Assembly (NCBI RefSeq): GCF_001224225.1
Contig: NZ_CUEE01000002.1
Span: 62,001 to 126,000 of the forward strand
Reading direction: 5' to 3'
DNA: 64,000 nucleotides
DNA from: Staphylococcus borealis
GTDB taxonomy: Bacteria > Bacillota > Bacilli > Staphylococcales > Staphylococcaceae
Part shown: piece by piece, positions 41,392 to 50,910 of the stretch
Layout: each line of letters starts with the position of its first letter
Numbering within the stretch: position 1 is the first letter of the stretch
Notes under the pieces: generated by a model
What the model was told of the DNA's origin: nothing
The model's database searches: none
Seen by the model: the letters and a program-made list of their open reading frames with translations, nothing else
Made by a program: the position numbers and the translations under genes

Positions 41392-42486
41392 ATGGAGCCA
41401 TTGTTATCATTTAAAGGTGTGACAAAAGGTTTTGACGATGTAACAATATTGAACAAAATGGATTTAGAGATAGAATCAGGTCATTTCTACACATTACTAG
41501 GTCCTTCAGGTTGCGGGAAAACAACGATATTGAAGCTCATAGCTGGATTTGAACAACCAGATGATGGAGATATTATCTATTTAAATAAATCAATAGGTGA
41601 TTTGCCTGCGAATAAGAGAAAGGTAAATACCGTTTTCCAAGATTATGCTTTATTTCCACATTTAAATGTTTACGATAATATAGCTTTTGGATTAAAGTTA
41701 AAAAAACATTCTAAAAAAGATATCGATAAAAAAGTAAAAGATGCATTAAGACTTGTGAAGTTATCAGGATATGAACAACGTAACATCAATGAAATGAGTG
41801 GCGGTCAGAAACAGCGTGTGGCAATTGCAAGAGCCATTGTCAACGAACCTGAAATATTATTGTTGGATGAATCATTATCCGCTTTAGATTTAAAATTAAG
41901 AACAGAGATGCAATATGAATTACGTGAACTACAAAAACGCCTAGGAATAACATTCATATTTGTAACGCACGATCAAGAAGAGGCGTTGGCTTTAAGTGAT
42001 TATATCTTTGTTATGAAAGATGGTAAAATCCAACAATTTGGTACACCAACAGATATTTATGATGAGCCGGTCAACCGTTTTGTTGCTGATTTTATAGGTG
42101 AATCTAATATCGTTGAAGGCAAAATGGTAGAGGATTTTGTAGTGAATATCTATGGTCAAGATTTTGAATGTGTAGACGCGGGGATACCCTCTGGGAAGAA
42201 AGTAGAAGTTGTCATCAGACCTGAGGATATTTCATTAATAGCATCGGACAAAGGGCTATTCAAAGCCACTGTAGACTCAATGTTATTCAGAGGCGTACAT
42301 TATGAAATTTGCTGTATTGATCGAAAAGGGTATGAGTGGGTAATACAAACAACTAAAAAAGCTGAAGTCGGCAGCGAAGTTGGACTTTATTTTGACCCGG
42401 AAGCAATTCATATCATGGTTCCTGGTGAAACAGAAGAAGAGTTTGATAAACGTATTGAAAGTTACGAGGCGTTAGACAATGCGTAA
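41392..42486 (+). CDS. potA: Spermidine/putrescine ABC transporter ATPase
   Basis: 364 aa. Walker A GPSGCGKT at 37-44, Q-loop [15 protein letters not shown], signature [14 protein letters not shown], Walker [13 protein letters not shown] and a C-terminal TOBE domain (about 275-345). PotA class by its closeness to polyamine ATPases and by the operon. RBS GGGAGGAG. Overlaps potB by eight bases. Confidence 0.95.
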   Translation: MEPLLSFKGVTKGFDDVTILNKMDLEIESGHFYTLLGPSGCGKTTILKLIAGFEQPDDGDIIYLNKSIGDLPANKRKVNTVFQDYALFPHLNVYDNIAFGLKLKKHSKKDIDKKVKDALRLVKLSGYEQRNINEMSGGQKQRVAIARAIVNEPEILLLDESLSALDLKLRTEMQYELRELQKRLGITFIFVTHDQEEALALSDYIFVMKDGKIQQFGTPTDIYDEPVNRFVADFIGESNIVEGKMVEDFVVNIYGQDFECVDAGIPSGKKVEVVIRPEDISLIASDKGLFKATVDSMLFRGVHYEICCIDRKGYEWVIQTTKKAEVGSEVGLYFDPEAIHIMVPGETEEEFDKRIESYEALDNA

Positions 42487-43282
42487 TATTAATAAAGTGC
42501 TCATCATTCCATATTTATTATGGATGCTATTATTCATTATCATACCAGTTATTTTACTCGTATATTTCTCATTTACCGATCTAAATGGTCATTTTAGTTT
42601 TACCAATTATGAACAAATATTATCATTGAAATATTTAAAGATGATGTGGGATTCAATTTTTTATGCAGCGCTTATTACAATAATTACTTTGTTAATTAGT
42701 TATCCGGCTGCTTACTTTATTCGTGCATCAAAAAATCAAAATATGTGGTTGCTCATTTTAATTATTCCTACGTGGATAAATCTTTTACTAAAAACATATG
42801 CGTTTATTGGCATATTAAGTCATGAAGGTTTGATTAATAAATTTCTTAATTTTATTCATTTACCGGCAGCTAATCTTTTATTTACGCCAGGCGCATTTTT
42901 ATTAGTAGCAAGTTATATTTATATACCATTTATGATTCTACCGATATTTAATAGTATGAAAGCAATTCCTAATAATTTGTTACAAGCTTCAAGTGATTTG
43001 GGAGCTAGTCCTTTTACAACTTTTAGAAAAGTAATCGTACCTTTGACTAAAGAAGGTGTCATGACAGGCATTCAAGTAACCTTTATCCCAGCATTATCAT
43101 TATTCATGATTACACGATTGATTGCGGGTAATAAAGTAATTAATATTGGTACATCAATTGAAGAACAATTTCTAGTGATTCAAAATTATGGTATGGGTTC
43201 TACAATTGCTATTTTCTTAATTGTATTTATGGCGTTTATTTTAATTATTACTAAATCAAAATCAACGGACGAAAGAAGGTGA
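42479..43282 (+). CDS. potB: Spermidine/putrescine ABC permease PotB
   Basis: 267 aa, six membrane helices. The EAA coupling loop is [27 protein letters not shown] near residue 165. First permease of the polyamine importer; start overlaps potA and stop is five bases before potC. Confidence 0.95.
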   Translation: MRNINKVLIIPYLLWMLLFIIIPVILLVYFSFTDLNGHFSFTNYEQILSLKYLKMMWDSIFYAALITIITLLISYPAAYFIRASKNQNMWLLILIIPTWINLLLKTYAFIGILSHEGLINKFLNFIHLPAANLLFTPGAFLLVASYIYIPFMILPIFNSMKAIPNNLLQASSDLGASPFTTFRKVIVPLTKEGVMTGIQVTFIPALSLFMITRLIAGNKVINIGTSIEEQFLVIQNYGMGSTIAIFLIVFMAFILIITKSKSTDERR

Positions 43283-43287
43283 ATTAA

Positions 43288-44100
43288 ATGAAGTGGTATG
43301 GAAAATTATATATTGGCATTCTATTAGTTATATTATATGTTCCGATATTTTTCCTTATGTTTTATTCATTTAATTCAGCGGGAAATATGATTCATTTTGA
43401 ACATTTCACTTTAGAGCATTATCAAAGTCTGTTTCAAAATGACCGTTTAATGTCTGTTATTTTTAATACAATAGCAGTTGCACTATTAGCGGCAGCGATT
43501 TCTACTATTATAGGAACATTTGGTGCTATTTCGTTATATTACTTAAGAAATAAAAAATTCAAAGTAACTTTGTTAACACTTAATAATGTACTAATGGTTT
43601 CCTCAGATGTAGTGATAGGCGCTTCATTTTTAATTATGTTTACAGCAGTTGGACATATAACTGGCTTAGGTTTAGGCTTTGGAACAGTACTTGCATCTCA
43701 TATTGCATTCTGTATTCCAATTGTTGTTATCGTAGTGTTACCACAGCTTTATGAAATGAATAACAATATATTGAATGCTGCACGCGATTTAGGCGCATCA
43801 GAATCACAAATACTTGGACGTGTATTGATTCCAAACTTAATGCCTTCCATTATTGGTGGTTTTTTTATGGCTTTAACGTATTCATTAGATGATTTTACAG
43901 TAAGTTTCTTCGTGACGGGTAACGGATTTAGTGTACTGTCTGTCGAAGTCTATGCTATGGCACGTAAAGGAATTAGTATGGAAATTAATGCCATTTCAAC
44001 GATTTTATTCGCTGCTATTGTATTAGGAATTGTTGGTTATTATGCAATACAACGTTCAGTGAAAAAACGACATTTAGCTAAGCGAGGTGTACAACAGTGA
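43288..44100 (+). CDS. potC: Spermidine/putrescine ABC permease PotC
   Basis: 270 aa, six membrane helices, EAA loop ILNAARDLGASESQILGRVLIPNLMPSI. SLDDFTVSFFVTGNG is a PotC hallmark. AGAAGGTGAATTAA precedes the ATG. Last four bases overlap potD. Confidence 0.95.
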   Translation: MKWYGKLYIGILLVILYVPIFFLMFYSFNSAGNMIHFEHFTLEHYQSLFQNDRLMSVIFNTIAVALLAAAISTIIGTFGAISLYYLRNKKFKVTLLTLNNVLMVSSDVVIGASFLIMFTAVGHITGLGLGFGTVLASHIAFCIPIVVIVVLPQLYEMNNNILNAARDLGASESQILGRVLIPNLMPSIIGGFFMALTYSLDDFTVSFFVTGNGFSVLSVEVYAMARKGISMEINAISTILFAAIVLGIVGYYAIQRSVKKRHLAKRGVQQ

Positions 44101-45170
44101 AGCAATTTTTACAACTTATATTGGGTGCCATTGTTGTCGGTTTAATTTGCTTAGGTATTAGTCACTGGTTTAAATCGCAGGATAATACGAGTACTGGTGA
44201 AAAGATTTATGTATATAATTGGGGCGAATATATTGACCCAGATTTAATTAAACAATTTGAGAAAGAAACGGGCATTCAAGTTGTATATGAAACGTTTGAT
44301 TCGAACGAAGCGATGGAAGCTAAAATTCGAAATGGTGGAACGCATTATGATGTGGCTTTTCCAAGTGAATATACGGTTCAAAAATTGAAACGTGAAAATT
44401 TACTAGAACCACTTGACCATAGTAAGGTTCCCAATATTAAAAATTTAGATCCTAATTATATGAATATGCCATACGATAGAAATAATAAATATTCACTACC
44501 ATATTTCTTTGGAACAGTGGGTATTTTATATAATAAACAAGCCTATCCAAATGAAGACTTTAGTAGTTGGCGTACTTTATACCAACCCAAATATAAAAAT
44601 GATGTTCTATTAGTGGATGGTGCACGTGAAATTATGGGATTAGCTTTAAATAAATTAGGCTATAGTTTAAATGATACTAATCCCAATCATTTAAAAGAAG
44701 CGGAGAAGGACTTACATCATTTGGCACCTCAAGTTCGTGGTGTTGTTGGGGATGAGGTTACAATGATGCTTGAACAAAACGAAGGGAATATCGCAGTCGT
44801 TTGGAGTGGTGTTGCAGCCCCACTAGTGCAAAATAGTGACAAATATAATTATGTGATTCCGAAAGAGGGGTCTAATCTATGGTTTGATAACATGGTTATT
44901 CCTAAGACAGCGCAAAACAAAGAAGGTGCTTATAAATTTATGAATTTCCTTCTTGACGCTAAAAATAACAAACAGAACACAGAGTGGGTAGGATACGCTA
45001 CACCAAATAAAGCTGCACGTCAGTTATTACCTAAAGAAGTAAGAGATGATCATCGTTTCTATCCAACGCAAAAAGAGCAAGCGCGATTAGAAGTTTATAA
45101 AGATTTAGGTCCTAAAACATTAGGAGAATATAACGAAAGTTTCTTAAACTTTAAAATGTCTTTAAAATAG
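44097..45170 (+). CDS. potD: Spermidine/putrescine-binding protein PotD
   Basis: 357 aa periplasmic-binding-type protein that captures polyamines outside the membrane. GTG start overlapping potC (GTGA). Family motifs: YVYNWGEYIDPDLIKQFEKETG, FDSNEAMEAKI, YDVAFPSEYTVQKL, YFFGTVGILYNK and VVWSGVAAPLVQ. The N-terminal helix (residues 4-24) lacks a proper lipobox (GLIC-L), although Gram-positive binding proteins are usually lipidated, so it may stay anchored by the uncleaved helix. PotD of S. aureus looks alike as I recall it. Confidence 0.95.
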   Translation: MKQFLQLILGAIVVGLICLGISHWFKSQDNTSTGEKIYVYNWGEYIDPDLIKQFEKETGIQVVYETFDSNEAMEAKIRNGGTHYDVAFPSEYTVQKLKRENLLEPLDHSKVPNIKNLDPNYMNMPYDRNNKYSLPYFFGTVGILYNKQAYPNEDFSSWRTLYQPKYKNDVLLVDGAREIMGLALNKLGYSLNDTNPNHLKEAEKDLHHLAPQVRGVVGDEVTMMLEQNEGNIAVVWSGVAAPLVQNSDKYNYVIPKEGSNLWFDNMVIPKTAQNKEGAYKFMNFLLDAKNNKQNTEWVGYATPNKAARQLLPKEVRDDHRFYPTQKEQARLEVYKDLGPKTLGEYNESFLNFKMSLK

Positions 45171-45242
45171 ACTATAAATAGTAGTTATTTTATAATGAAT
45201 TAGATATAATTATTTGATAAGTTATATAAGGAGTTGTAATAC

Positions 45243-46451
45243 ATGTCAGGAGAACGTTACACGCAAATCAAACGGCCTGTGAGTCGTCTGACTGAAAAAC
45301 TTTTAGGTTGGTTTAGTTGGATTTTCTTACTTATATTGACGGTTATTACAATGTTTATTGCACTCGTGTCATTTAGTAATGATACATCAATTCAAAATCT
45401 TGAAAACTCAATGAATAATAATGAACTAATTCAGCAGATTTTAACAAACAATAGTTTAAATACCACACAATTTGTGATTTGGTTACAAAATGGTGTATGG
45501 GCAATTATTGTTTATTTCATAGTATGTTTGCTTATTTCATTTTTAGCATTAATATCTATGAATATGAGAATACTTTCTGGATTCTTATTCTTAATTGCCT
45601 CAATTATTACATTGCCATTGGTATTATTATTCGTGACATTAATTATTCCTATTTTCTTCTTTATCATTGCAATCATGATGTTTGCACGGAAGAGTAAGGT
45701 TGAAACAGTACCTATGTACGGTCCATCACAAGGCTATGAACCGCATTACTATCCTAGAGATGAATATAATGATTATGATGATCGTTATTATGGATCAAAT
45801 AGAAATATTAATGACGACTATGGTTACGATAATCATAACCAGTATGACGATTATGAACAAGACGATGTGGAACCACCACATAAAACTAAAAAATCAGACC
45901 GTCGTACACGTCGTAAAAAACCATATTACAATGATGATATCGATAATAATTATCGAGATAACAACTTTGATGACACAACACATCGTAATGATGCTGAGCA
46001 AGATTTAGCAACTGACACTGAGGAAGATAAATATAATCAATATCCAAAACGTGCAATCACTGATGAGTACCACACAGATGCTAATGAGAATGAAGCAACT
46101 GGCGTACTTTCTAGACAGGCTAAATACAATCAGAAATCGAATAAACAATCTCAGTACGATAACAACATTGATGAAGATTCAAATGATTTTGCTGAAAATG
46201 TGGTTGATTCAGAGCCGAAAATTGATAAAAAAGAAGAAAAAGCACAACGTAAAAGAGAAAAGGCTGAACTTAAAGCCAAGAAAAAAGAAAAACGTAAAGC
46301 TTATAATCAACGTATGAAAGAGCGTCGCAAAAATCAACCAAGTGCAGTTAGTCAACGACGTATGAATTATGAAGAGCGTAAACAAATATTGAATAAAGAT
46401 GATATTGAATCAGATAAAGAATTAAATAACAACGAAGATAATAAAGATTAA
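45243..46451 (+). CDS. Membrane protein with long charged low-complexity tail
   Basis: 402 aa, RBS AAGGAGTTG. Residues 20-150 hold three or four hydrophobic segments; the last (FLFLIASIITLPLVLLFV onward) is long. From about 165 the chain is intrinsically disordered: first Tyr/Asp/Asn-rich (DEYNDYDDRYYGSNRNINDD), then mixed acidic, ending in a strongly basic Lys/Arg/Glu helix (KAELKAKKKEKRKAYNQRMK) of coiled-coil type. No domain recognised. The layout suggests a membrane scaffold or cell-envelope linked protein. Ends in a stem-loop at 46461-46494. Confidence 0.82.
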   Translation: MSGERYTQIKRPVSRLTEKLLGWFSWIFLLILTVITMFIALVSFSNDTSIQNLENSMNNNELIQQILTNNSLNTTQFVIWLQNGVWAIIVYFIVCLLISFLALISMNMRILSGFLFLIASIITLPLVLLFVTLIIPIFFFIIAIMMFARKSKVETVPMYGPSQGYEPHYYPRDEYNDYDDRYYGSNRNINDDYGYDNHNQYDDYEQDDVEPPHKTKKSDRRTRRKKPYYNDDIDNNYRDNNFDDTTHRNDAEQDLATDTEEDKYNQYPKRAITDEYHTDANENEATGVLSRQAKYNQKSNKQSQYDNNIDEDSNDFAENVVDSEPKIDKKEEKAQRKREKAELKAKKKEKRKAYNQRMKERRKNQPSAVSQRRMNYEERKQILNKDDIESDKELNNNEDNKD

Positions 46452-46460
46452 TATCTCCTT

Positions 46461-46494
46461 AAAGCGGTTAAGTCATTTTTGGCTTAACCGCTTT
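46461..46494 (+). terminator. Stem-loop after the tailed membrane protein gene
   Basis: AAAGCGGTTAAG pairs fully with CTTAACCGCTTT, 10-base loop. The T-tail is poor (TTTGTATAAAT). Confidence 0.7.
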
Positions 46495-46576
46495 GTATAA
46501 ATTATTAAGTTAGTCGCAAATAAATTATAATTTTAGTATGATTTAACTAAATACTTCAATATTGGAGGTGTAGTGT

Positions 46577-47062
46577 GTGAATAGAAAGGTAGAATTAATT
46601 CTTGGCTGGATTGCTTGTGGTTTAAGTATGATGTATTTGATTATGTCATTAATATCATATTTTACGGTAAGACAAAATAGTAATACGGAACAATACCAGC
46701 AAATGTTAAAACAATTTGGTAATCAGGATGTGAAGGTTACGCCTGAAATGATAAACTTTGCAATGACTTTTTCTATGGGAACACTTATTTTCTCAACACT
46801 TTTAGGCATTATTGGAATGTCTATCATTAAAGGACGACCTATATTAGCTGGTTCGCTACTTATTGTTGCAGCGTTAGTAGGTATATTCAATATGAGTTTA
46901 ATTGCAGGCGTGCTATGGATTGTTGTAGCAATAATGCTATTTGTTAAAAAAGATCCAAATCAACCTAACAAAAAGCCAAAATCAGTCAAGCCATCAATGG
47001 ATGACTGGCAATCTGAAAGGGCTTATAATGAACGTAAAAAAGATGATCCCTATATTTATTAA
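46577..47062 (+). CDS. DUF4064-type small membrane protein
   Basis: 161 aa, GTG start six bases after GGAGGTG. Four membrane segments: ELILGWIACGLSMMYLIMSL, FAMTFSMGTLIFSTLLGIIGM, AGSLLIVAALVGIF and a final VLWIVVAIMLFV. An extracellular loop after helix 1 has NTEQYQQMLKQFGNQ, and a short basic cytoplasmic tail ends DDPYIY. Matches the general DUF4064 pattern; role unknown. Follows another membrane protein of similar topology, so they may be related. Confidence 0.8.
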   Translation: MNRKVELILGWIACGLSMMYLIMSLISYFTVRQNSNTEQYQQMLKQFGNQDVKVTPEMINFAMTFSMGTLIFSTLLGIIGMSIIKGRPILAGSLLIVAALVGIFNMSLIAGVLWIVVAIMLFVKKDPNQPNKKPKSVKPSMDDWQSERAYNERKKDDPYIY

Positions 47063-47112
47063 AATATAGAGTGAAAATAGATGTGCATAGGAAATAATGC
47101 CTAGTTAAATAG

Positions 47113-47262
47113 AGGCTGGGACAAAAATAATATAATGAAGCTATTTAGCAAATTCGCAGTAGCTGACTGAACTGAGAAGGCGCTTAATTCAAGCTTCTCT
47201 CAGTTCTAGTCATCCTTGCGGGGGTGGGACAACGAATTTAAAAAGAATTCTGTCCCACTCCC
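47113..47262 (-). repeat. Dispersed repeat A, copy 2 (full length, inverted)
   Basis: Reverse complement of 4071-4222 with few differences, including both the TGGGACA end and the GTCCCACCCCCGC hairpin end. The hairpin (47220-47265) lies next to the mntH stop and probably serves as its terminator on the minus strand. Confidence 0.85.
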
Positions 47263-47284
47263 TTATTCATTTTGCCGTTTAATT

Positions 47285-48625
47285 TTATAATTCTTTAAAT
47301 GTTTCTATAATCAGATAAATATTAAGGAAGCTTAGTATAATGATTAAACTCCAAGCACATATATTTACCCATTTTTTATTTTGAAATGGTCCCATTAATG
47401 TTTTATTACTAGTGGCTAATTGTAACGGTATTAATGAGAAGGGTAATGCAATACTTAAGAAGACTTGAGAAAATACGAGCAATTGTTCCATTTTAGATTC
47501 GTTACCCCGAAAAATAATAAGACATACTAAAACAGGGATGACGGCTAAACTTCTTGTGATTAGTCGTCTCATCCAATTTGGAATGGATAATTTTAAGAAA
47601 CCTTCCATCACTATTTGACCTGCAAGTGTACCAGTGATAGTTGAATTTTGACCAGAAGCTAACAATGCTACTGCGAATAAAGTGCTCATTATACTCCCCA
47701 TCACAACACCTAAGACAGGTTGCGTTCTTAATGCGTGATATAAATCATAAAAGCCACCTAAATTATTCGAATTGACACCATAAAATAGGGCGGCGCCAAG
47801 AACGAGTAATAAACAGTTTACAATAAATGCGATACTTAATTGTATATTAGAATCAATCGTTGCATATTTAATCGCTTGGGCTTTATCAGTAAGGCTGTGA
47901 CGATTATATTTTCGTGATTGCACGATTGATGAATGCAAATATAAATTATGAGGCATAATCGTAGCGCCAATAATACCTAATGCAATATACAGAATATTAT
48001 GATCAGTAATAATTTGATGATGAGGAATAAAGCCATTAAGTATTTCAATTGTATTCGGTGATGAGATGAAGACTTCAAATACAAAAATCATAAGTACAGT
48101 AAAAATTAATGTACCGACGATTGCTTCAATCTTACGAAAACCGAACTTCATTATAAAAAGTAACAAAAATACATCCAAAACTGTAATCAATGCGCCGATG
48201 ATTAAAGGTATATCAAAAAGTAAATCTAAAGCGATAGCACTTCCAATTACTTCGGCAATATCAGTCGCAATGATTGCAAGCTCAGCGATAATCCAAAATA
48301 TAATTGCAGTCGGTTTATTTAAATAATGACGTGTCATTTGTGCTAAATCTTTATCAGTTGCGATACCTAAGCGAACAGTCATACTTTGTAATAACATTGC
48401 TGACAAACTTGAAATCAAAATGATAAATAGCAAGGTATAACCAAATTGTGCGCCACCTTGCATTGATGTAATCCAATTTCCTGGATCCATATAGCCTACC
48501 GCTACAAGTAAGCCTGGACCTAGAAATGCTAAAAATTTTTGACTCGTACGTTGTGTACCATTAAATTCGATTGTGCTATTAATTTCATCTAAACTACGTT
48601 GTTCATTGTTGTCTTTAATACCCAT
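47285..48625 (-). CDS. mntH: Nramp divalent metal (Mn) transporter
   Basis: Proton-coupled Mn(II)/Fe(II) importer, 446 aa, eleven membrane helices. Metal-binding DPGN is at residues 47-50 (GYMDPGNW) and the second site [15 protein letters not shown] lies in helix 6. An extended hydrophilic N-terminus of about 30 residues precedes helix 1. RBS AAGGAG. The promoter overlaps a DtxR/MntR-type palindrome, consistent with repression by manganese-loaded MntR. Confidence 0.96.
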   Translation of the reverse strand: MGIKDNNEQRSLDEINSTIEFNGTQRTSQKFLAFLGPGLLVAVGYMDPGNWITSMQGGAQFGYTLLFIILISSLSAMLLQSMTVRLGIATDKDLAQMTRHYLNKPTAIIFWIIAELAIIATDIAEVIGSAIALDLLFDIPLIIGALITVLDVFLLLFIMKFGFRKIEAIVGTLIFTVLMIFVFEVFISSPNTIEILNGFIPHHQIITDHNILYIALGIIGATIMPHNLYLHSSIVQSRKYNRHSLTDKAQAIKYATIDSNIQLSIAFIVNCLLLVLGAALFYGVNSNNLGGFYDLYHALRTQPVLGVVMGSIMSTLFAVALLASGQNSTITGTLAGQIVMEGFLKLSIPNWMRRLITRSLAVIPVLVCLIIFRGNESKMEQLLVFSQVFLSIALPFSLIPLQLATSNKTLMGPFQNKKWVNICAWSLIIILSFLNIYLIIETFKEL

Positions 48626-48944
48626 GATAAAACTCCTTCAAACTATATGTTTTATAATAATCTAACTTTATTTTTAGGTCAACCTAATAAATCGAAGTAA
48701 AAAATTAATGGAGTGGGTTAGAACGCTTATCACATTCGTATTCCCACTCCCAAGTTATTTGGATTATTAAATTGCTTCATATAATGTTTTTTAGTTTCCG
48801 CCAGTACGGATGACGAATGTTGAGAAAAGAAACATGTAAGCACCTTTCCAATTCAGTCAGCTACTGCGTCTGTACTACCTAGTTCACTTATTACATACGC
48901 TGATATCATAATGACAACAATTAAAATAACGTTAAACGTTGAGT
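48626..48944. repeat. 319-base gap with hairpin and diverged repeat A
   Basis: After the mntH promoter, GGAGTGGG/CCCACTCC (48710-48750) forms a loose hairpin with TTTTTT on the minus side, so it could end the upstream minus-strand gene. From 48809 to 48870, GGATGACG..GAGAAAAG..ATTCAGTCAGCTACTGCG is a decayed copy of repeat A. Nothing else is seen. Confidence 0.6.
48654..48687 (-). promoter_or_regulatory. mntH promoter with MntR-type operator
   Basis: Minus strand: TTGACC, 17 bases, TATTAT. The -35 lies inside TTAGGTTGACCTAA (48674-48687), a perfect 6+6 palindrome with a 2-base centre of the form known for staphylococcal MntR (DtxR family). Binding there would block RNA polymerase. Confidence 0.78.
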
Positions 48945-49556
48945 TTATTCATAGAATTTTAAAAATTCATCAAACGTTTCTTTTACGAAAGCTAAAAATG
49001 CCTTATCCGATTTTAATTCAGCATCATTAGGGGAGAGTGTACGTGCAACAAAAAATTCTCCCTTTTTAACATGTTTCACACGATCAATCGCTTGGTGTAA
49101 TTCATCATCACTTAAATCTTTAATGTATGATTTTTCAGGTTTCATATGATCTAAACTTACTTGATAATCTTCAGGTAAATGTTTAAGCGTATCAAAGTGT
49201 TTATCAAATACTTTCACACGTTCAGCTTTATCTTTACCTTCATGCATAACGCCAAACATTAAAAATAAATGGTCTTTAAATAAACCAATTTGGAAATGAG
49301 GTAGCATTTTATATCCACGTTTATTAGGAGCAAAAGCAACCCACGTATCTACAGGTGGGTTTACACTTCTACGTGCATGTTTTGCAACATGAGCATAAAA
49401 AGTTTCTCCAGTTTGAGAGGTGAAATATTCACTAAAATAATCCCCTAATTGATGAAGTTGTGGGCGTACGTACTCATTTAATGCTTCCATTCGAGCATCT
49501 AAGCCTTCAACTTCAAACGCTTTGAAATCTTTAGGTTTAAATGTATATTGCGTCAT
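48945..49556 (-). CDS. UPF0637 (DUF1054) family protein
   Basis: 203 aa soluble protein. Family features: [62 protein letters not shown] (in parts) and a C-terminal [24 protein letters not shown] helix. Corresponds to YktB of Bacillus. Structures of this family exist as I recall, but no activity is agreed. RBS AAAAGGAG. Divergent from the phosphatase gene next to it. Confidence 0.9.
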   Translation of the reverse strand: MTQYTFKPKDFKAFEVEGLDARMEALNEYVRPQLHQLGDYFSEYFTSQTGETFYAHVAKHARRSVNPPVDTWVAFAPNKRGYKMLPHFQIGLFKDHLFLMFGVMHEGKDKAERVKVFDKHFDTLKHLPEDYQVSLDHMKPEKSYIKDLSDDELHQAIDRVKHVKKGEFFVARTLSPNDAELKSDKAFLAFVKETFDEFLKFYE

Positions 49557-49733
49557 TAGCGTTGCTCCTTTTCAGAAAATAATTTACCGTTATTGTAGCA
49601 CAGAATGACTGAATCTATCCAAATGCTGAATTGAGATTATTTGCGTTTAAACTCATTATAATAAGGTATACAAAGATGTATAGATTATATTGACTAAAAT
49701 TCTGTATAATAGGAAACAACAGGAGATGATGAT

Positions 49734-50549
49734 ATGTCACTATACGAATTTGCTCAAGGTTTGATATTAGAAGCGGGTAATAAAGTAAGATTTATGATGA
49801 AAGAAGAATTGAGTATTGAAACGAAGTCAAACCCGAATGATCTAGTTACGAATGTGGATAAAGCAACTGAGAATTATATTTATGATGCCATACTAAGAAA
49901 TTATCCTGATCATCGTGTAATTGGTGAAGAAGGACATGGTCATAATATGGAAGACGTCAAAGGTGTAGTATGGGTTGTTGATCCAATTGACGGAACGCTC
50001 AATTTTGTTCACCAGCAAGAAGGCTTTGCGATATCAATAGGTATTTATCGTGATGGTAAGCCATATGCCGGATTAGTCTATGACGTGATGAAAGATGTCC
50101 TCTATCATGCGAAAGTGGGCGAAGGCGCATTTGAGAATAAACATGAATTAAAACCATTAAATGATACGCATTTAAAACAAAGCTTAATAGGTATTAATCC
50201 CAATTGGATTACCAAACCTAAAATGGGGCCAATCTTTTCAGAAATTGTAAATCAAGCAAGAAGTTGTAGAGCATTTGGAAGTGCAGCTTTAGAAATTATA
50301 AGTGTTGCTAAGGGACAATTGGCTGCATATATTACGCCAAGGTTGCAACCTTGGGATTTTGCAGGTGGCTTAATTATTTTAAATGAAGTTGATGGCGTTG
50401 GAAGTAATTTATTAGGTGAACCACTGACAATAGAAAGTGCTAATTCTGTTCTAGTTGGAAATAAGACGACGCATAATGAAATTTTGGTTGATTATTTAAA
50501 TCCGAATAACGCCGTTTTAACAGAATTGCATCAACGTTTCAAAAAATAA
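49734..50549 (+). CDS. suhB: Inositol monophosphatase family protein
   Basis: 271 aa Mg-dependent sugar-phosphate phosphatase fold. Metal-binding motif 1 is IGEEGHG with WVVDPIDGTLNFVH (the D-x-I-D-G-T signature), and motif 2 is LQPWDFAGGLII. True substrate could be inositol-1-phosphate, fructose-1,6-bisphosphate or NADP-type phosphates; sequence does not decide. AGGAGATGATGAT precedes the ATG. Converges on DUF5325 with a shared terminator. Confidence 0.88.
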   Translation: MSLYEFAQGLILEAGNKVRFMMKEELSIETKSNPNDLVTNVDKATENYIYDAILRNYPDHRVIGEEGHGHNMEDVKGVVWVVDPIDGTLNFVHQQEGFAISIGIYRDGKPYAGLVYDVMKDVLYHAKVGEGAFENKHELKPLNDTHLKQSLIGINPNWITKPKMGPIFSEIVNQARSCRAFGSAALEIISVAKGQLAAYITPRLQPWDFAGGLIILNEVDGVGSNLLGEPLTIESANSVLVGNKTTHNEILVDYLNPNNAVLTELHQRFKK

Positions 50550-50550
50550 A

Positions 50551-50613
50551 AAATGTCTCGGTCAGTCAACTTTGAAAGATGTGCATCTTCCAAATGGTAC
50601 TACCGAGACATTT
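50551..50613. terminator. Bidirectional terminator
   Basis: AAATGTCTCGGT pairs with ACCGAGACATTT around a 39-base loop that itself can fold; A-run on the left and T-run on the right serve both convergent genes. Confidence 0.85.
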
Positions 50614-50621
50614 TTATTATA

Positions 50622-50813
50622 TTAAAGCCAGTCATTTTCACGATACTTCTTTTTAAGCGTGAAACCAGCGCCAAAAGTTGCAATGAAAAGTATAAATGTT
50701 AAAATCATCATTGGAATACTACCAGCACCAACGCTGAAACTAAAAAGCACTAAAAATATTACTGCTATAATTGATAGCAACCAAAATATACCTTTAGACT
50801 TAGGTTTTTCCAT
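50622..50813 (-). CDS. DUF5325 (YlaF-type) small membrane protein
   Basis: 63 aa from the ATG of MEKPKSKGIFWLLS, better spaced from AAAGGTGG than an ATG 12 bases earlier. Two membrane helices (FWLLSIIAVIFLVLFSFSV and MMILTFILFIATFGAGF) and a basic tail KKKYRENDWL. The gene lies next to typA as ylaF does in Bacillus subtilis. Function unknown. Confidence 0.82.
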   Translation of the reverse strand: MEKPKSKGIFWLLSIIAVIFLVLFSFSVGAGSIPMMILTFILFIATFGAGFTLKKKYRENDWL

Positions 50814-50829
50814 CCCATACCCCACCTTT

Positions 50830-50860
50830 TTGTTATCTTTTACTAATAATATGATATAAT
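50830..50860 (+). promoter_or_regulatory. Promoter of typA
   Basis: TTGTTA, 19 bases, TATAAT with an extended -10 TGA just before it. 50 bases before the start codon. Confidence 0.62.
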
Positions 50861-50910
50861 AAAAAAGTTGTAATTAAAAGTGGGAGTTTACTCGAGAAAG
50901 GAATTATAAA

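Noticed and set aside
45682..46317. Alternative frames with Met/Ile/Thr-rich products in the tail of the 45243 gene
   Set aside because: They arise from GAT/AAT/TAT-rich codons read out of frame; the annotated frame has the ribosome site and a sensible membrane domain.
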